Origin: Desulfosporosinus sp. | GTDB taxonomy: Bacteria; Bacillota; Desulfitobacteriia; Desulfitobacteriales; Desulfitobacteriaceae | Reading direction: 5' to 3' | Length of the DNA: 7,095 nucleotides | Assembly (NCBI GenBank): GCA_016278585.1 | Contig: JADQBO010000408.1 | Coordinates: 1 to 7,095, forward strand | Part shown: positions 1 to 6,448 of the stretch, piece after piece | Layout: each line of letters starts with the position of its first letter | Numbering within the stretch: the stretch's first letter is position 1 | Program-made: the position numbers and the translations under genes | The notes under the pieces: generated by a model | The model's database searches: none | Told to the model about the DNA's origin: nothing | The model's input: the letters and a program-made list of their open reading frames with translations, nothing else

Positions 1-870
1 CCTCTTGAGCGTGGATATGGGATTACTCTGGGGAATTCTCTAAGGCGAATCCTGTTATCATCTCTCGAGGGTTCAGCGGTAACATCAGTCAAAATCGAAG
101 GAGTACTCCACGAGTTCTCAACGATTCCGGGTGTTTTGGAAGACGTTACGGACATTATTCTCAATTTGAAATCTCTTGCCCTGAAAGGCTATACGGATGA
201 ACCTAAGGTTATTCGCATTGAGGCACAGGGCGAAGGGGTAGTCATGGCTAGAGATATCATAACGGATCCAGATATTGAAGTTTTGAACAATGACTTGAAG
301 ATTGCGACTCTAGATCAGGATGGTCGTTTATTTATGGAAATGACGGTTGAACGCGGCCGGGGCTATGTTCCTGCTGACAAAAACAAGAAGCCAGATCATG
401 TCATTGGAGTTATCCCTATTGATTCCATCTTTGCCCCGATTTACAAGGTCAACTATACGGTAGAGGATACCCGGGTTGGTCAAATTACGGACTATGACAA
501 GTTAACCCTTGAAGCATGGTCTAATGGCAGTATCTCTCCGGAAGAGGCTACCAGTTCGGCAGCCAAAATCCTAAGTGATCATCTGCGCCTTTTCATGGGA
601 CTCACTGATAAACTCAATAGTGTTGAGATTTTAGTGGAAAAAGAAGAGGAAGCCAAAGATAAAATCCTCGAAATGACGATTGAGGAACTGGATCTGTCCG
701 TTCGTTCATACAACTGCCTGAAACGGGCAGGGATTAACTCAGTTGAAGAGTTGACCCAAAAAACGGAAGAGGACATGATTAAAGTACGTAACCTTGGTCG
801 CAAGTCTTTGGAAGAAGTGGAATTTAAACTTAAAGACTTAGGTTTATCTTTCCGCCCTGCTGAAGACTAA
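1..870 (+). CDS. rpoA: DNA-directed RNA polymerase alpha subunit, 5'-truncated by the window edge
   Basis: The alpha subunit nucleates RNA polymerase assembly through its N-terminal domain and contacts promoter UP elements and activators through its C-terminal domain. The reading frame is open from base 1 ([20 protein letters not shown]), so the gene begins before the window. Compared from memory with Bacillus RpoA (about 314 residues), roughly 26 N-terminal residues are missing; 289 are visible. The N-terminal dimerisation and beta/beta'-binding domain includes [18 protein letters not shown]-like [10 protein letters not shown], and [15 protein letters not shown] charged linker ([11 protein letters not shown]) leads to the C-terminal helix-hairpin-helix domain with [16 protein letters not shown] and [13 protein letters not shown]. 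An internal TTG at 136 is not the start, because conserved sequence continues upstream of it. It is probably co-transcribed with rplQ, 26 bases downstream with no terminator between them. Confidence 0.98.
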   Translation, partial: PLERGYGITLGNSLRRILLSSLEGSAVTSVKIEGVLHEFSTIPGVLEDVTDIILNLKSLALKGYTDEPKVIRIEAQGEGVVMARDIITDPDIEVLNNDLKIATLDQDGRLFMEMTVERGRGYVPADKNKKPDHVIGVIPIDSIFAPIYKVNYTVEDTRVGQITDYDKLTLEAWSNGSISPEEATSSAAKILSDHLRLFMGLTDKLNSVEILVEKEEEAKDKILEMTIEELDLSVRSYNCLKRAGINSVEELTQKTEEDMIKVRNLGRKSLEEVEFKLKDLGLSFRPAED

Positions 871-896
871 TTCGGTGCAAAAGGAGGGGAATGTAA

Positions 897-1235
897 TTGG
901 CTTACCGCAAGTTAGGAAAAAACACAGGTCATCGCGGGGCAATGTTGCGTAACATTGTCACTTCCCTGTTAAGACATGAGCGTATTCAAACGACAGAGGC
1001 ACGCGCCAAGGAACTAAATGCAATTGCTGAGAAGATGATATCACTTGGCAAGCAAGGAGATTTGGCTGCCCGTCGTTTATCGATGGCTTATCTCATGGAT
1101 GAAGATGTTGTTACAAAATTGTTTGAGACTATCGCGCCGAAATATGCTGACCGTCAAGGCGGCTATACTCGAATCATGAGACTCGGCTTACGTCGGGGAG
1201 ATGCTGCCACAATGGTAATCATCGAACTCGTATAA
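897..1235 (+). CDS. rplQ: 50S ribosomal protein L17
   Basis: L17 is a structural protein of the large ribosomal subunit, located near the peptide exit tunnel. The 112-residue product is close to the usual 112-120 residues. It starts with the family signature [24 protein letters not shown], contains the basic [14 protein letters not shown] segment, and ends in the [19 protein letters not shown] block typical of bacterial L17. The start is a TTG codon, chosen because GGAGG at 883-887 sits 9 bases upstream and because translation from it gives the conserved N terminus. It directly follows rpoA, the standard end of the ribosomal protein / alpha operon in Firmicutes. A hairpin follows 13 bases after the stop codon. 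Confidence 0.98.
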   Translation: MAYRKLGKNTGHRGAMLRNIVTSLLRHERIQTTEARAKELNAIAEKMISLGKQGDLAARRLSMAYLMDEDVVTKLFETIAPKYADRQGGYTRIMRLGLRRGDAATMVIIELV

Positions 1236-1248
1236 TGCGGTACTTAAG

Positions 1249-1294
1249 GGCCGGGTTGCTTACAATGGTTAAGCATGCCCGGCCTTTGATTATT
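1249..1294 (+). terminator. Imperfect hairpin terminator after rplQ
   Basis: GGCCGGG (1249-1255) pairs with CCCGGCC (1278-1284). A second inner stem, GCTTA (1258-1262) with TAAGC (1270-1274), caps it across a small internal loop. The 3' side runs into TTTGATTATT, a T-rich but interrupted tract. Position and GC-rich stem fit the end of the rpoA-rplQ transcript. The poor T-tract suggests incomplete termination, and I see no clear promoter between this point and the next gene, so read-through is likely. Confidence 0.6.
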
Positions 1295-1367
1295 CACGTT
1301 CCAGTTGTAACCTGGGCCTGTGGCTTGGAGCTAAACCAAGGTTTCTTTAGGGAGGTGAGCTCAGCCT

Positions 1368-2786
1368 TTGAAAGTGATTAAGGTGCAGGATGTCCGATAT
1401 GGTGATATCTTAAGCGGAGTGAGCTTTGACTGGCATCAAGGTGAGATCATTGCACTCATGGGTCCCAACGGTTCCGGAAAAAGTACTTTAGCCAGGTTAA
1501 TAGCAGGGTTAATGGAACCTGAGGGTGGAGACATTTCCTTGACTGTTGATGGGTCCACACGCGCTTGGAACACCGTAAAACGATGGCAGGAAATTGGGCT
1601 GGTAGGGCAACATCCGAGTCGTCAAACGGTTGGTGCTACTGTGGCCGAAGAAATAGGCTTTGGTCTCTTAAACCTTGGACAGGACATACAAAAGGTGCAG
1701 AGTAGAGTACAGCAGTTAGTTGCTGAGATTGGCTTAGAGGGTAAAGAAGACCAATCTCCCTCGACTCTTTCGGGCGGAGAAAGGCAACGGCTAGTAACGG
1801 CAGCAAGATTAGCAATGCGGCCCTCCTTTCTTATTTTGGATGAGGCGTTAACGATGCTTGATATGCGTGCCCAAGCAAACATTCTGAAACTTTTATTTAA
1901 AGCCCGTACAGAAACGGGGCAACTTTGGATCACACATGACCCCGATTTAGCAAGACAAGCAGACCGGCTATTAGTTATAGAAAAGGGTCAATTAGTAGAG
2001 AAGGGTAAACCCCAGAGGGCCACGACCTTTTCGATAACTTATAGTTCAGAGATACCGCTGCAGGGTCCTCGAGTACAAAGGACCCATAAGTTACACCCCC
2101 CTGTTTTAGAATGGCGTCAGGCTAACTTTGAGTCCCGTCTAAAGCTTAATAGGGTTGTAAGGGCGGGCGAATTTATTGGAATTGTCGGTCCTTCAGGTTC
2201 AGGAAAAACGACACTTCTAGAAAGCGCTATCGGCCTTATCCGGCCAACCGATGGGGAAATTTTGGTGTGGGAAGAACCCTTGACCAAGGCCAACTTGAAT
2301 ACCTTACGTAGTAAAACTCGATTGGTTTTACAAGAAGCCGGAGAGTACCTAATTGGTCGGAGTGTCTATCATGAGATTTATTATGGTGACAGTAGGCGAG
2401 ACCTTAAGGCGAATAAGCAAAAAAGAATACCCTTCTTAGAAGAATTTGGCTTTCCTCCTCCCTTGATAGAGATGGATCCTGAGCGCTTAAGTGGTGGAGA
2501 ACGGCAAAAGGTTGCACTGATCTCAGCCTTATTGACCCATCCAGAAATTTTGCTTTTAGATGAGCCCTTACTTGGACTCGATGGGCTGAACCGGACTAGC
2601 ATGCAGACCTTGATTTCTGATAGGAAGGGCAGGACTATCCTATATGTAACCCACGATCTAAGAGAAGTTTTACAGTATGCTGATCGGCTTTGGTTAATAG
2701 AGAACGGATATGTCGTGTTGGACTGCCCGATCGATTGTTGGCAAGAGCATCAAGGGCAATTCCAAGCGTCGGGTGTCCGTTTTTAA
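1368..2786 (+). CDS. ECF transporter ATPase with two fused ABC domains (EcfA1-EcfA2 type)
   Basis: This is predicted to be the ATP-hydrolysing part of an energy-coupling-factor (ECF) transporter, which drives uptake of vitamins or metals through substrate-specific S-components. Two full ABC cassettes lie in one 472-residue chain. Domain 1 has Walker A GPNGSGKST (32-40), Q-loop Q81, signature LSGGERQ (134-140), Walker B FLILDE (154-159) and switch H190. Domain 2 has Walker A GPSGSGKTT (274-282), Q322, LSGGERQ (374-380), ILLLDEP (394-400) and H429. The linker is about residues 211-245. Single EcfA proteins are usually about 265-290 residues with a C-terminal extension, so each half here is trimmed to the core. 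The TTG start is preceded by GGAGGTGA (1351-1358). Its position between rplQ and ecfT matches the usual ecfA1-ecfA2 site, so I read it as a fusion of those genes. The substrate cannot be told from this protein. Confidence 0.93.
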   Translation: MKVIKVQDVRYGDILSGVSFDWHQGEIIALMGPNGSGKSTLARLIAGLMEPEGGDISLTVDGSTRAWNTVKRWQEIGLVGQHPSRQTVGATVAEEIGFGLLNLGQDIQKVQSRVQQLVAEIGLEGKEDQSPSTLSGGERQRLVTAARLAMRPSFLILDEALTMLDMRAQANILKLLFKARTETGQLWITHDPDLARQADRLLVIEKGQLVEKGKPQRATTFSITYSSEIPLQGPRVQRTHKLHPPVLEWRQANFESRLKLNRVVRAGEFIGIVGPSGSGKTTLLESAIGLIRPTDGEILVWEEPLTKANLNTLRSKTRLVLQEAGEYLIGRSVYHEIYYGDSRRDLKANKQKRIPFLEEFGFPPPLIEMDPERLSGGERQKVALISALLTHPEILLLDEPLLGLDGLNRTSMQTLISDRKGRTILYVTHDLREVLQYADRLWLIENGYVVLDCPIDCWQEHQGQFQASGVRF

Positions 2787-2794
2787 AGGAGGGA

Positions 2795-3568
2795 GTGCAA
2801 AAAATTAAAGTCTTTGAACTCTACTGGTCAGGAAATAGTTTTTTGCATCACCTTGATCCAAGGATAAAGGTTGGAGGGTTAGCGGTACTGTCCCTATTAA
2901 TGACAATGACCCGATGGCAGGGGCTTGCTTTAACCTCGGTGACACTCTTAGGACTTGTATTATTGAGTCGCACTCCATTAAAACTATATCGTTCACTAAT
3001 AGTGGTCCTCATATGGATGGGATTGTTCTATGGGTTGGCATCAGGGTGGGTTTGGTCGGAGAATAGACCCTTTTGGTACGGGCATTGGTCACCGAACGGT
3101 TTAACCCAAGCCGTAGACATAGTTTGGCGGATTGGTCTTATTTTTACAATGACTCGCCTTTACACAGCTGTAACTAAACCACTCGACCAAGGCTTAGGAA
3201 TCGTATATTTTTTTAACCCATTTATCCGTATTACTCCGAAAGCTGCAGATTTTGCTCTTTTGATTACTTTAACGTTAAGATTTATTCCTCTGATCATCGA
3301 AGAGGCGAGCATAATTTGGAAGGTTAGACTTTTAAAAGGTAAGTGGCCTTCCTCAAGGGTTAAACAATCCTGGGAGTTAATTCAACTTGCAGTACCCTTG
3401 ATTTTACTCAGTTTAAGGCGAGCAGAGGAACTGGCCGAGAATTTGATGGCTAGAGGATATGCTTCAGGCAACTATCGAAGGCTAGTATTCCACGAGCGAA
3501 CGGCTAGAGACCGCTTTGGAGTTGTGATGATCGGAGTATGGGGAATCTTACTTTTATTTTTGAGATAG
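2795..3568 (+). CDS. ecfT: ECF transporter transmembrane component EcfT
   Basis: EcfT is the membrane scaffold that couples the ATPases to the S-component. The protein, 257 residues from GTG 2795, has the family N-terminal block SGNSFLHHLDPRIKV and hydrophobic segments at about 24-58, 66-84, 105-125, 150-168, 193-206 and 240-256. It also has the conserved LRFIPLIIEEA stretch (161-171) and a second coupling motif RRAEELAENLMARGY (208-222). The first Ala-Arg-Gly coupling motif appears as LKG (180-182) after the helix following EEA. The gene begins 8 bases after the ATPase stop, indicating translational coupling. The start is uncertain: GTG 2795 is only 2 bases from GGAGG (2788-2792), whereas ATT 2804 lies 11 bases away, the spacing seen at truA. 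The frame is open upstream to 2690, but that part overlaps the ATPase gene and does not resemble EcfT. Confidence 0.92.
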   Translation: MQKIKVFELYWSGNSFLHHLDPRIKVGGLAVLSLLMTMTRWQGLALTSVTLLGLVLLSRTPLKLYRSLIVVLIWMGLFYGLASGWVWSENRPFWYGHWSPNGLTQAVDIVWRIGLIFTMTRLYTAVTKPLDQGLGIVYFFNPFIRITPKAADFALLITLTLRFIPLIIEEASIIWKVRLLKGKWPSSRVKQSWELIQLAVPLILLSLRRAEELAENLMARGYASGNYRRLVFHERTARDRFGVVMIGVWGILLLFLR

Positions 3569-3612
3569 ATGATAGATTAAATCCACAGTAAGCAGCGGAG
3601 GCTAAGTCTATT

Positions 3613-4398
3613 ATGCGAAACATTCGGCTAAAACTAGCCTATGACGGAACAAACTATCATGGGTTTCAACGACAGGATGTAACCCATGGCCCCACCGTCC
3701 AGGGAACCTTGGAAACCGTATGGGCGAGACTAGTTGAGGAAGAAGTAACTCTAGCAATGGCAGGCCGTACGGATAGAGGAGTGCATGCCTCCGGTCAAGT
3801 CGTAAACTTCATGACATCTGCCAGAATTCCCGAAGAGAAAATCCCTAAGGCCTTTAACAGTTTGTTACCAAGGGATATACGGATACTCCAGGCGGAATCA
3901 GTACCGGAAGAATTTAATGCTCGCTGGTCAGCAAGGTGGAAGCGCTATGATTATCTAATAGACAATAAGCCCATTCCCGATATCTTTAAGCGTCTATATG
4001 GGTTTCATGTGCCCATTCCTTTAAACGTTGCCCAAATGGAGTCAGCAGGCAGCTATTTAGAAGGGTTTCACAATTTCAAAACCTTTGCTGCGGCTGGGGG
4101 AAGCAGTAAGAGGTTTGAACGAACGGTTTTTCGATGTCAAGTTAAGGAAGAAGGAAACCGGTTAATCAGAGTATCCTGTGTTGGGGATGGATTTTTATAC
4201 CACATGGTTCGCATTTTGGTTGGAACACTTGTGGAGGTGGGAAAAGGGCATATTCTCCCTCGAGAAATTCCTGAGATTATAGCAAGCCATGATCGTAAAC
4301 GTGCTCGCATAATTGCACCTGCCCAGGGCTTAACTCTTGTCCATGTGAATTATACCGATCAAACCCCATTTGAGATTTTCAAGGATCTTTGTAAATAA
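3613..4398 (+). CDS. truA: tRNA pseudouridine(38-40) synthase
   Basis: TruA converts uridines 38-40 in the anticodon stem-loop of many tRNAs to pseudouridine, which helps maintain reading frame. The 261-residue protein starts RNIRLKLAYDGTNYHGFQRQ, a family hallmark. It carries the catalytic aspartate D54 in GRTDRGVHASGQVVNF, the conserved tyrosine Y112 in KRYDYLI, and the C-terminal GFLYHMVRILVGTLVEVGKG block (193-212). Length is slightly above the common 245-250, because of a short C-terminal tail after TLVHVNYT. The ATG start has GGAGG at 3597-3601, 11 bases upstream. It follows ecfT by 44 bases with no terminator, so it is probably in the same transcript. The promoter for rplM starts 5 bases after its stop. 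Confidence 0.97.
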   Translation: MRNIRLKLAYDGTNYHGFQRQDVTHGPTVQGTLETVWARLVEEEVTLAMAGRTDRGVHASGQVVNFMTSARIPEEKIPKAFNSLLPRDIRILQAESVPEEFNARWSARWKRYDYLIDNKPIPDIFKRLYGFHVPIPLNVAQMESAGSYLEGFHNFKTFAAAGGSSKRFERTVFRCQVKEEGNRLIRVSCVGDGFLYHMVRILVGTLVEVGKGHILPREIPEIIASHDRKRARIIAPAQGLTLVHVNYTDQTPFEIFKDLCK

Positions 4399-4402
4399 AA
4401 GC

Positions 4403-4431
4403 TTGACATTGGGTGAGATTTTAAATAAAAT
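4403..4431 (+). promoter_or_regulatory. Sigma-A promoter for rplM-rpsI
   Basis: A perfect -35 hexamer TTGACA (4403-4408) is followed by a 17-base spacer and TAAAAT (4426-4431), which matches TATAAT at five of six positions. The transcription start would fall near 4438, giving an untranslated leader of about 115 bases before rplM. This gives the ribosomal protein pair its own strong promoter in addition to any read-through from truA. Confidence 0.85.
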
Positions 4432-4437
4432 ATCAAT

Positions 4438-4515
4438 ATGAGTTTTTATGCCTTGGTTATGAATTGAGCCCCATGCCCCTGGCATACGCAAGCATGACTG
4501 AGCCCCATGCGAGTG
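4438..4515 (+). ncRNA. Probable ribosomal protein L13 leader (autoregulatory 5' UTR)
   Basis: The 5' UTR between the promoter and rplM has unusual structure. TGAGCCCCATGC occurs twice, at 4465-4476 and 4499-4510. TATGCC (4447-4452) can pair with GGCATA (4481-4486). GCATG (4492-4496) can pair with CATGC in either repeat copy (4472-4476 or 4506-4510), giving mutually exclusive folds. An L13 leader family is known upstream of rplM in low-GC Gram-positives and is thought to mediate feedback control; position and structure fit. Membership was not tested with a covariance model. No T-tract terminator is seen in the leader, so control by translation or RNA stability is as likely as attenuation. Boundaries are approximate. 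Confidence 0.65.
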
Positions 4516-4554
4516 AGAAAAAAACAGAAAACTTCTAAATTTGGAGGGAAAGTC

Positions 4555-4986
4555 ATGACCACGTTTTTTGCGAAAGCGCAAGATCAAGAGCGCAAATGGT
4601 ATATCATTGACGCTGCGGGAATCCCCTTGGGTCGTATTGCTACTGAAGCAGCACGCCTCCTGAGAGGTAAACATAAACCGACATTCACCCCTAATGTTGA
4701 TACGGGGGACCATGTAATTATTATTAATGCTGCAAAATTAGTGCTAACTGGTAATAAACTAAACGATAAAATGTATCGCCGTCACTCGGGGTATCCGGGT
4801 GGATTAAAAGAAGTTCCTTACAAAAAGTTAATGCAGATTATGCCTGAACGAGCTATGGAACATGCTGTGAAGGGAATGCTTCCTCATAACAAGTTGGGCG
4901 CCCAAATGTACACCAAGTTGAAAGTGTACAAGGGAGAATCACACCCCCATCAAGCTCAACAACCTGAAATTTGGACCATTCAGTAG
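4555..4986 (+). CDS. rplM: 50S ribosomal protein L13
   Basis: L13 is an early-assembly protein of the large ribosomal subunit. From ATG 4555 the product is 143 residues, the normal size. It includes [42 protein letters not shown], and the C-terminal signature [24 protein letters not shown] with HPHQAQQPE. The frame is open upstream to an ATG at 4507, but that codon lies inside the second leader repeat, has no ribosome-binding site, and would add a lysine-rich stretch unlike L13. GGAGG at 4543-4547, 7 bases before 4555, decides the start. It is followed 17 bases later by rpsI, the near-universal bacterial pairing. Confidence 0.98.
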   Translation: MTTFFAKAQDQERKWYIIDAAGIPLGRIATEAARLLRGKHKPTFTPNVDTGDHVIIINAAKLVLTGNKLNDKMYRRHSGYPGGLKEVPYKKLMQIMPERAMEHAVKGMLPHNKLGAQMYTKLKVYKGESHPHQAQQPEIWTIQ

Positions 4987-5003
4987 GAAGGAGGAAGTAA
5001 AAC

Positions 5004-5399
5004 ATGGCAACTCAATTACAATATGCAGGAACAGGGCGACGTAAAAATGCAATTGCGCGTGTTCGTCTTATTCCCGGTGAAGGAAAGTTCATCATTAATA
5101 AACGTGAAGTAGCAGAGTATTTTGGCAAAAAAACCCTTGAAATGATTGTTCAACAACCGTTCAACATTACAGATACCCTTGCTAAATATGATGTAATTGC
5201 TCTCGCTCATGGGGGCGGCACCACAGGCCAAGCTGGCGCGATTCGTTTAGGTATTGCTCGTGCTTTGCTGAAGGCGGATGCCAGTCTCCGTCCAAGTCTT
5301 AAAAGAGCTGGTTTTCTGACACGTGACCCACGAATGAAGGAACGTCGTAAATACGGCTTGAAAAAAGCTCGTAAGGCTCCACAATTCTCGAAACGCTAG
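5004..5399 (+). CDS. rpsI: 30S ribosomal protein S9
   Basis: S9 belongs to the head of the small ribosomal subunit; its C-terminal tail reaches the P-site tRNA. The 131-residue product has the expected start ([19 protein letters not shown]) and the central signature [20 protein letters not shown]. Its basic end, [21 protein letters not shown], includes the conserved terminal SKR that contacts tRNA. GGAGG at 4990-4994 lies 9 bases before the ATG, and partly follows the rplM stop codon. It is the last gene of the rplM transcript, since a strong terminator begins 13 bases after its stop. Confidence 0.98.
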   Translation: MATQLQYAGTGRRKNAIARVRLIPGEGKFIINKREVAEYFGKKTLEMIVQQPFNITDTLAKYDVIALAHGGGTTGQAGAIRLGIARALLKADASLRPSLKRAGFLTRDPRMKERRKYGLKKARKAPQFSKR

Positions 5400-5411
5400 A
5401 ATAATACAGTT

Positions 5412-5440
5412 AAGGAAGGGATTTTATCCCTTCCTTTTTT
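5412..5440 (+). terminator. Intrinsic terminator of rplM-rpsI
   Basis: An 11-bp perfect stem is formed by AAGGAAGGGAT (5412-5422) and ATCCCTTCCTT (5426-5436) around a TTT loop. The T run spans 5435-5440. This is a textbook Rho-independent terminator, separating the ribosomal operon from cwlD. Confidence 0.95.
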
Positions 5441-5478
5441 AATTGTGATAGCATAAGGTTTGGTAAATAGAGTACCAC

Positions 5479-5508
5479 TTGACATACTACTACTAAACTT
5501 AGGATATT
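5479..5508 (+). promoter_or_regulatory. Possible sigma-A-like promoter upstream of cwlD
   Basis: A perfect TTGACA (5479-5484) is followed after 18 bases by GATATT (5503-5508), which matches four of six positions of TATAAT. The -10 is weak, and the start would leave a leader of about 80 bases before cwlD. It may provide low vegetative expression or be a chance match in AT-rich DNA. Confidence 0.4.
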
Positions 5509-5536
5509 TTTCGAACTGTTTTGTGACAAGCTAAAC

Positions 5537-5565
5537 GCATATTCTGAATATCTCTCCCATAAAGT
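5537..5565 (+). promoter_or_regulatory. Candidate sigma-E (sporulation) promoter for cwlD
   Basis: GCATATT (5537-5543) matches the Bacillus sigma-E -35 consensus KMATATT at every position. After a 14-base spacer, CATAAAGT (5558-5565) matches the -10 consensus CATACAHT at six of eight positions. The predicted start, near 5572, lies just ahead of the ribosome-binding site (GGAGG, 5584-5588). Bacillus subtilis cwlD is known to be transcribed during sporulation with sigma-E and sigma-G involvement, so function supports the match. The consensus is recalled rather than scored by software. Confidence 0.6.
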
Positions 5566-5595
5566 TAGACGGAATAGACTAGGGGAGGGATAGAA

Positions 5596-6309
5596 ATGAA
5601 ACCGATTTGGGTTGTAAGTTTGAAACGACGTAAAGTATTTTTAGTGGCGCTTGCGCTTTTTTTAACGTTAGCCCTAGTAGGGGGATTCAGGACACAGGAT
5701 AAAGAAATATGGAGTTGGGTTTTAGGAAATCGAATTGTGGTGATTGATGCAGGTCATGGAGGTGTGGATCCTGGGGCAGTTGGGATAAGCAAGGTATTGG
5801 AAAAAGACATTACCTTAGGTGTGTCTAAACGCTTGCAGGTTTTGATTCAACAAGGTGGAGCCAAGCCAATTATGGTTCGAGAGGATGACAGTGACTTAGG
5901 AACGTCCCAGGGACTTTTGAAACGGAAAAGAGAGGATTTAGCGCAGCGTATTCAGCTGGCCATCGAATCTCAGGCTGAAGTATATTTAAGCATTCATGCC
6001 AATAGTTTTCCGGATGCTAAACTTTCTGGAGCTCAAACATTTTATCATGCGGGTTCTCCAGAAGGTAAGATGTTAGCCCAATCAATTCAGCAAGAGCTGA
6101 ATAATATGACAAATGGCAAAAGAGTGGCTAAAGATAATCAAGATATTTATGTTTTAAAAAAGGCAAATCAGGCAGCGGTGACGATTGAACTGGGCTTTCT
6201 TTCAAACCCTCAAGAAGAACAATTATTGACGACTCCAGACTATCAGCAAAGGTTAGCAATTGCGATTTATCAAGGGTTGAGTATCTATTTTAGCAAACAG
6301 GGCGAATAG
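5596..6309 (+). CDS. cwlD: N-acetylmuramoyl-L-alanine amidase CwlD (spore cortex)
   Basis: CwlD is a zinc amidase that removes peptide side chains from muramic acid; with the deacetylase PdaA it forms the muramic delta-lactam of spore cortex, needed for germination. The 237-residue protein has a basic N terminus and one hydrophobic segment (about 13-30) acting as signal or anchor. The Amidase_3 domain follows: VVIDAGHGGVDPGAVG with zinc ligand H54, ligand E69 in LEKDITL, SIHANS with ligand H134, and the catalytic glutamate E198 in TIELGFLSN. All key residues are present. ATG 5596 is preceded by GGAGG at spacing 7. Length and location downstream of rpsI fit CwlD better than the larger vegetative amidases, and no cell-wall-binding repeats are present. 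A vegetative amidase role remains possible. Confidence 0.9.
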   Translation: MKPIWVVSLKRRKVFLVALALFLTLALVGGFRTQDKEIWSWVLGNRIVVIDAGHGGVDPGAVGISKVLEKDITLGVSKRLQVLIQQGGAKPIMVREDDSDLGTSQGLLKRKREDLAQRIQLAIESQAEVYLSIHANSFPDAKLSGAQTFYHAGSPEGKMLAQSIQQELNNMTNGKRVAKDNQDIYVLKKANQAAVTIELGFLSNPQEEQLLTTPDYQQRLAIAIYQGLSIYFSKQGE

Positions 6310-6448
6310 GATATCACGTTCAGTAACAAGAATATTGTTGTAAAATGTTATAGTTTGCAGGGAAACCGTTTTACCTTCGCGAATGTCTAGTTATGTAATT
6401 ATCCTCAAAATCGATAAAGAAAAAACAAGCTTTTTCACTAAAGATTTA
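6310..6448. other. Non-coding stretch after cwlD with no clear feature
   Basis: No gene, strong promoter or convincing terminator is visible here. Weak items are a 5-bp hairpin AACAA/TTGTT (6325-6339), the 8-base palindrome TTCGCGAA (6376-6383), and an all-A/U hairpin GAAAAA/TTTTTC (6419-6436) lacking a T-tract. The transcript end of cwlD is therefore undefined; it may lie in the repeat element that follows. Confidence 0.5.

Noticed and set aside
1622..1933. Minus-strand open frame inside the ATPase gene, and similar ones at 579-803, 2381-2602, 2805-2996 and 5016-5231
   Set aside because: All lie antisense within conserved genes; their translations are low-complexity, serine-rich or resemble no family, as expected of frame shadows.
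2690..2794. Longer N terminus for EcfT beginning at 2690
   Set aside because: It overlaps the ATPase gene by about 100 bases, has no ribosome-binding site, and the extra residues do not resemble the family, whose N terminus begins close to the SGNSFLHHLDPR block.
4507..4554. Longer N terminus for L13 beginning at ATG 4507
   Set aside because: The codon is part of the structured leader repeat, lacks a ribosome-binding site, and L13 homologues start near 4555, which has GGAGG 7 bases upstream.
4330..4713. 127-codon open frame on the minus strand
   Set aside because: It runs across the end of truA, the rplM promoter and leader, and the start of rplM. It has no recognisable family and is opposite well-supported elements.
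5545..5576. Sigma-G promoter for cwlD (TGAATA ... CGGAATA)
   Set aside because: Spacing would be 19 bases, the -10 is poor, and the start would fall on the ribosome-binding site.
6397..6407. DnaA-box-like TTATCCTCA
   Set aside because: A single imperfect copy with no cluster or origin-associated genes; likely chance.
6419..6436. Terminator hairpin GAAAAA/TTTTTC after cwlD
   Set aside because: The stem is only A-T pairs apart from the end pair, and it is not followed by a T-tract, so it would not terminate efficiently.
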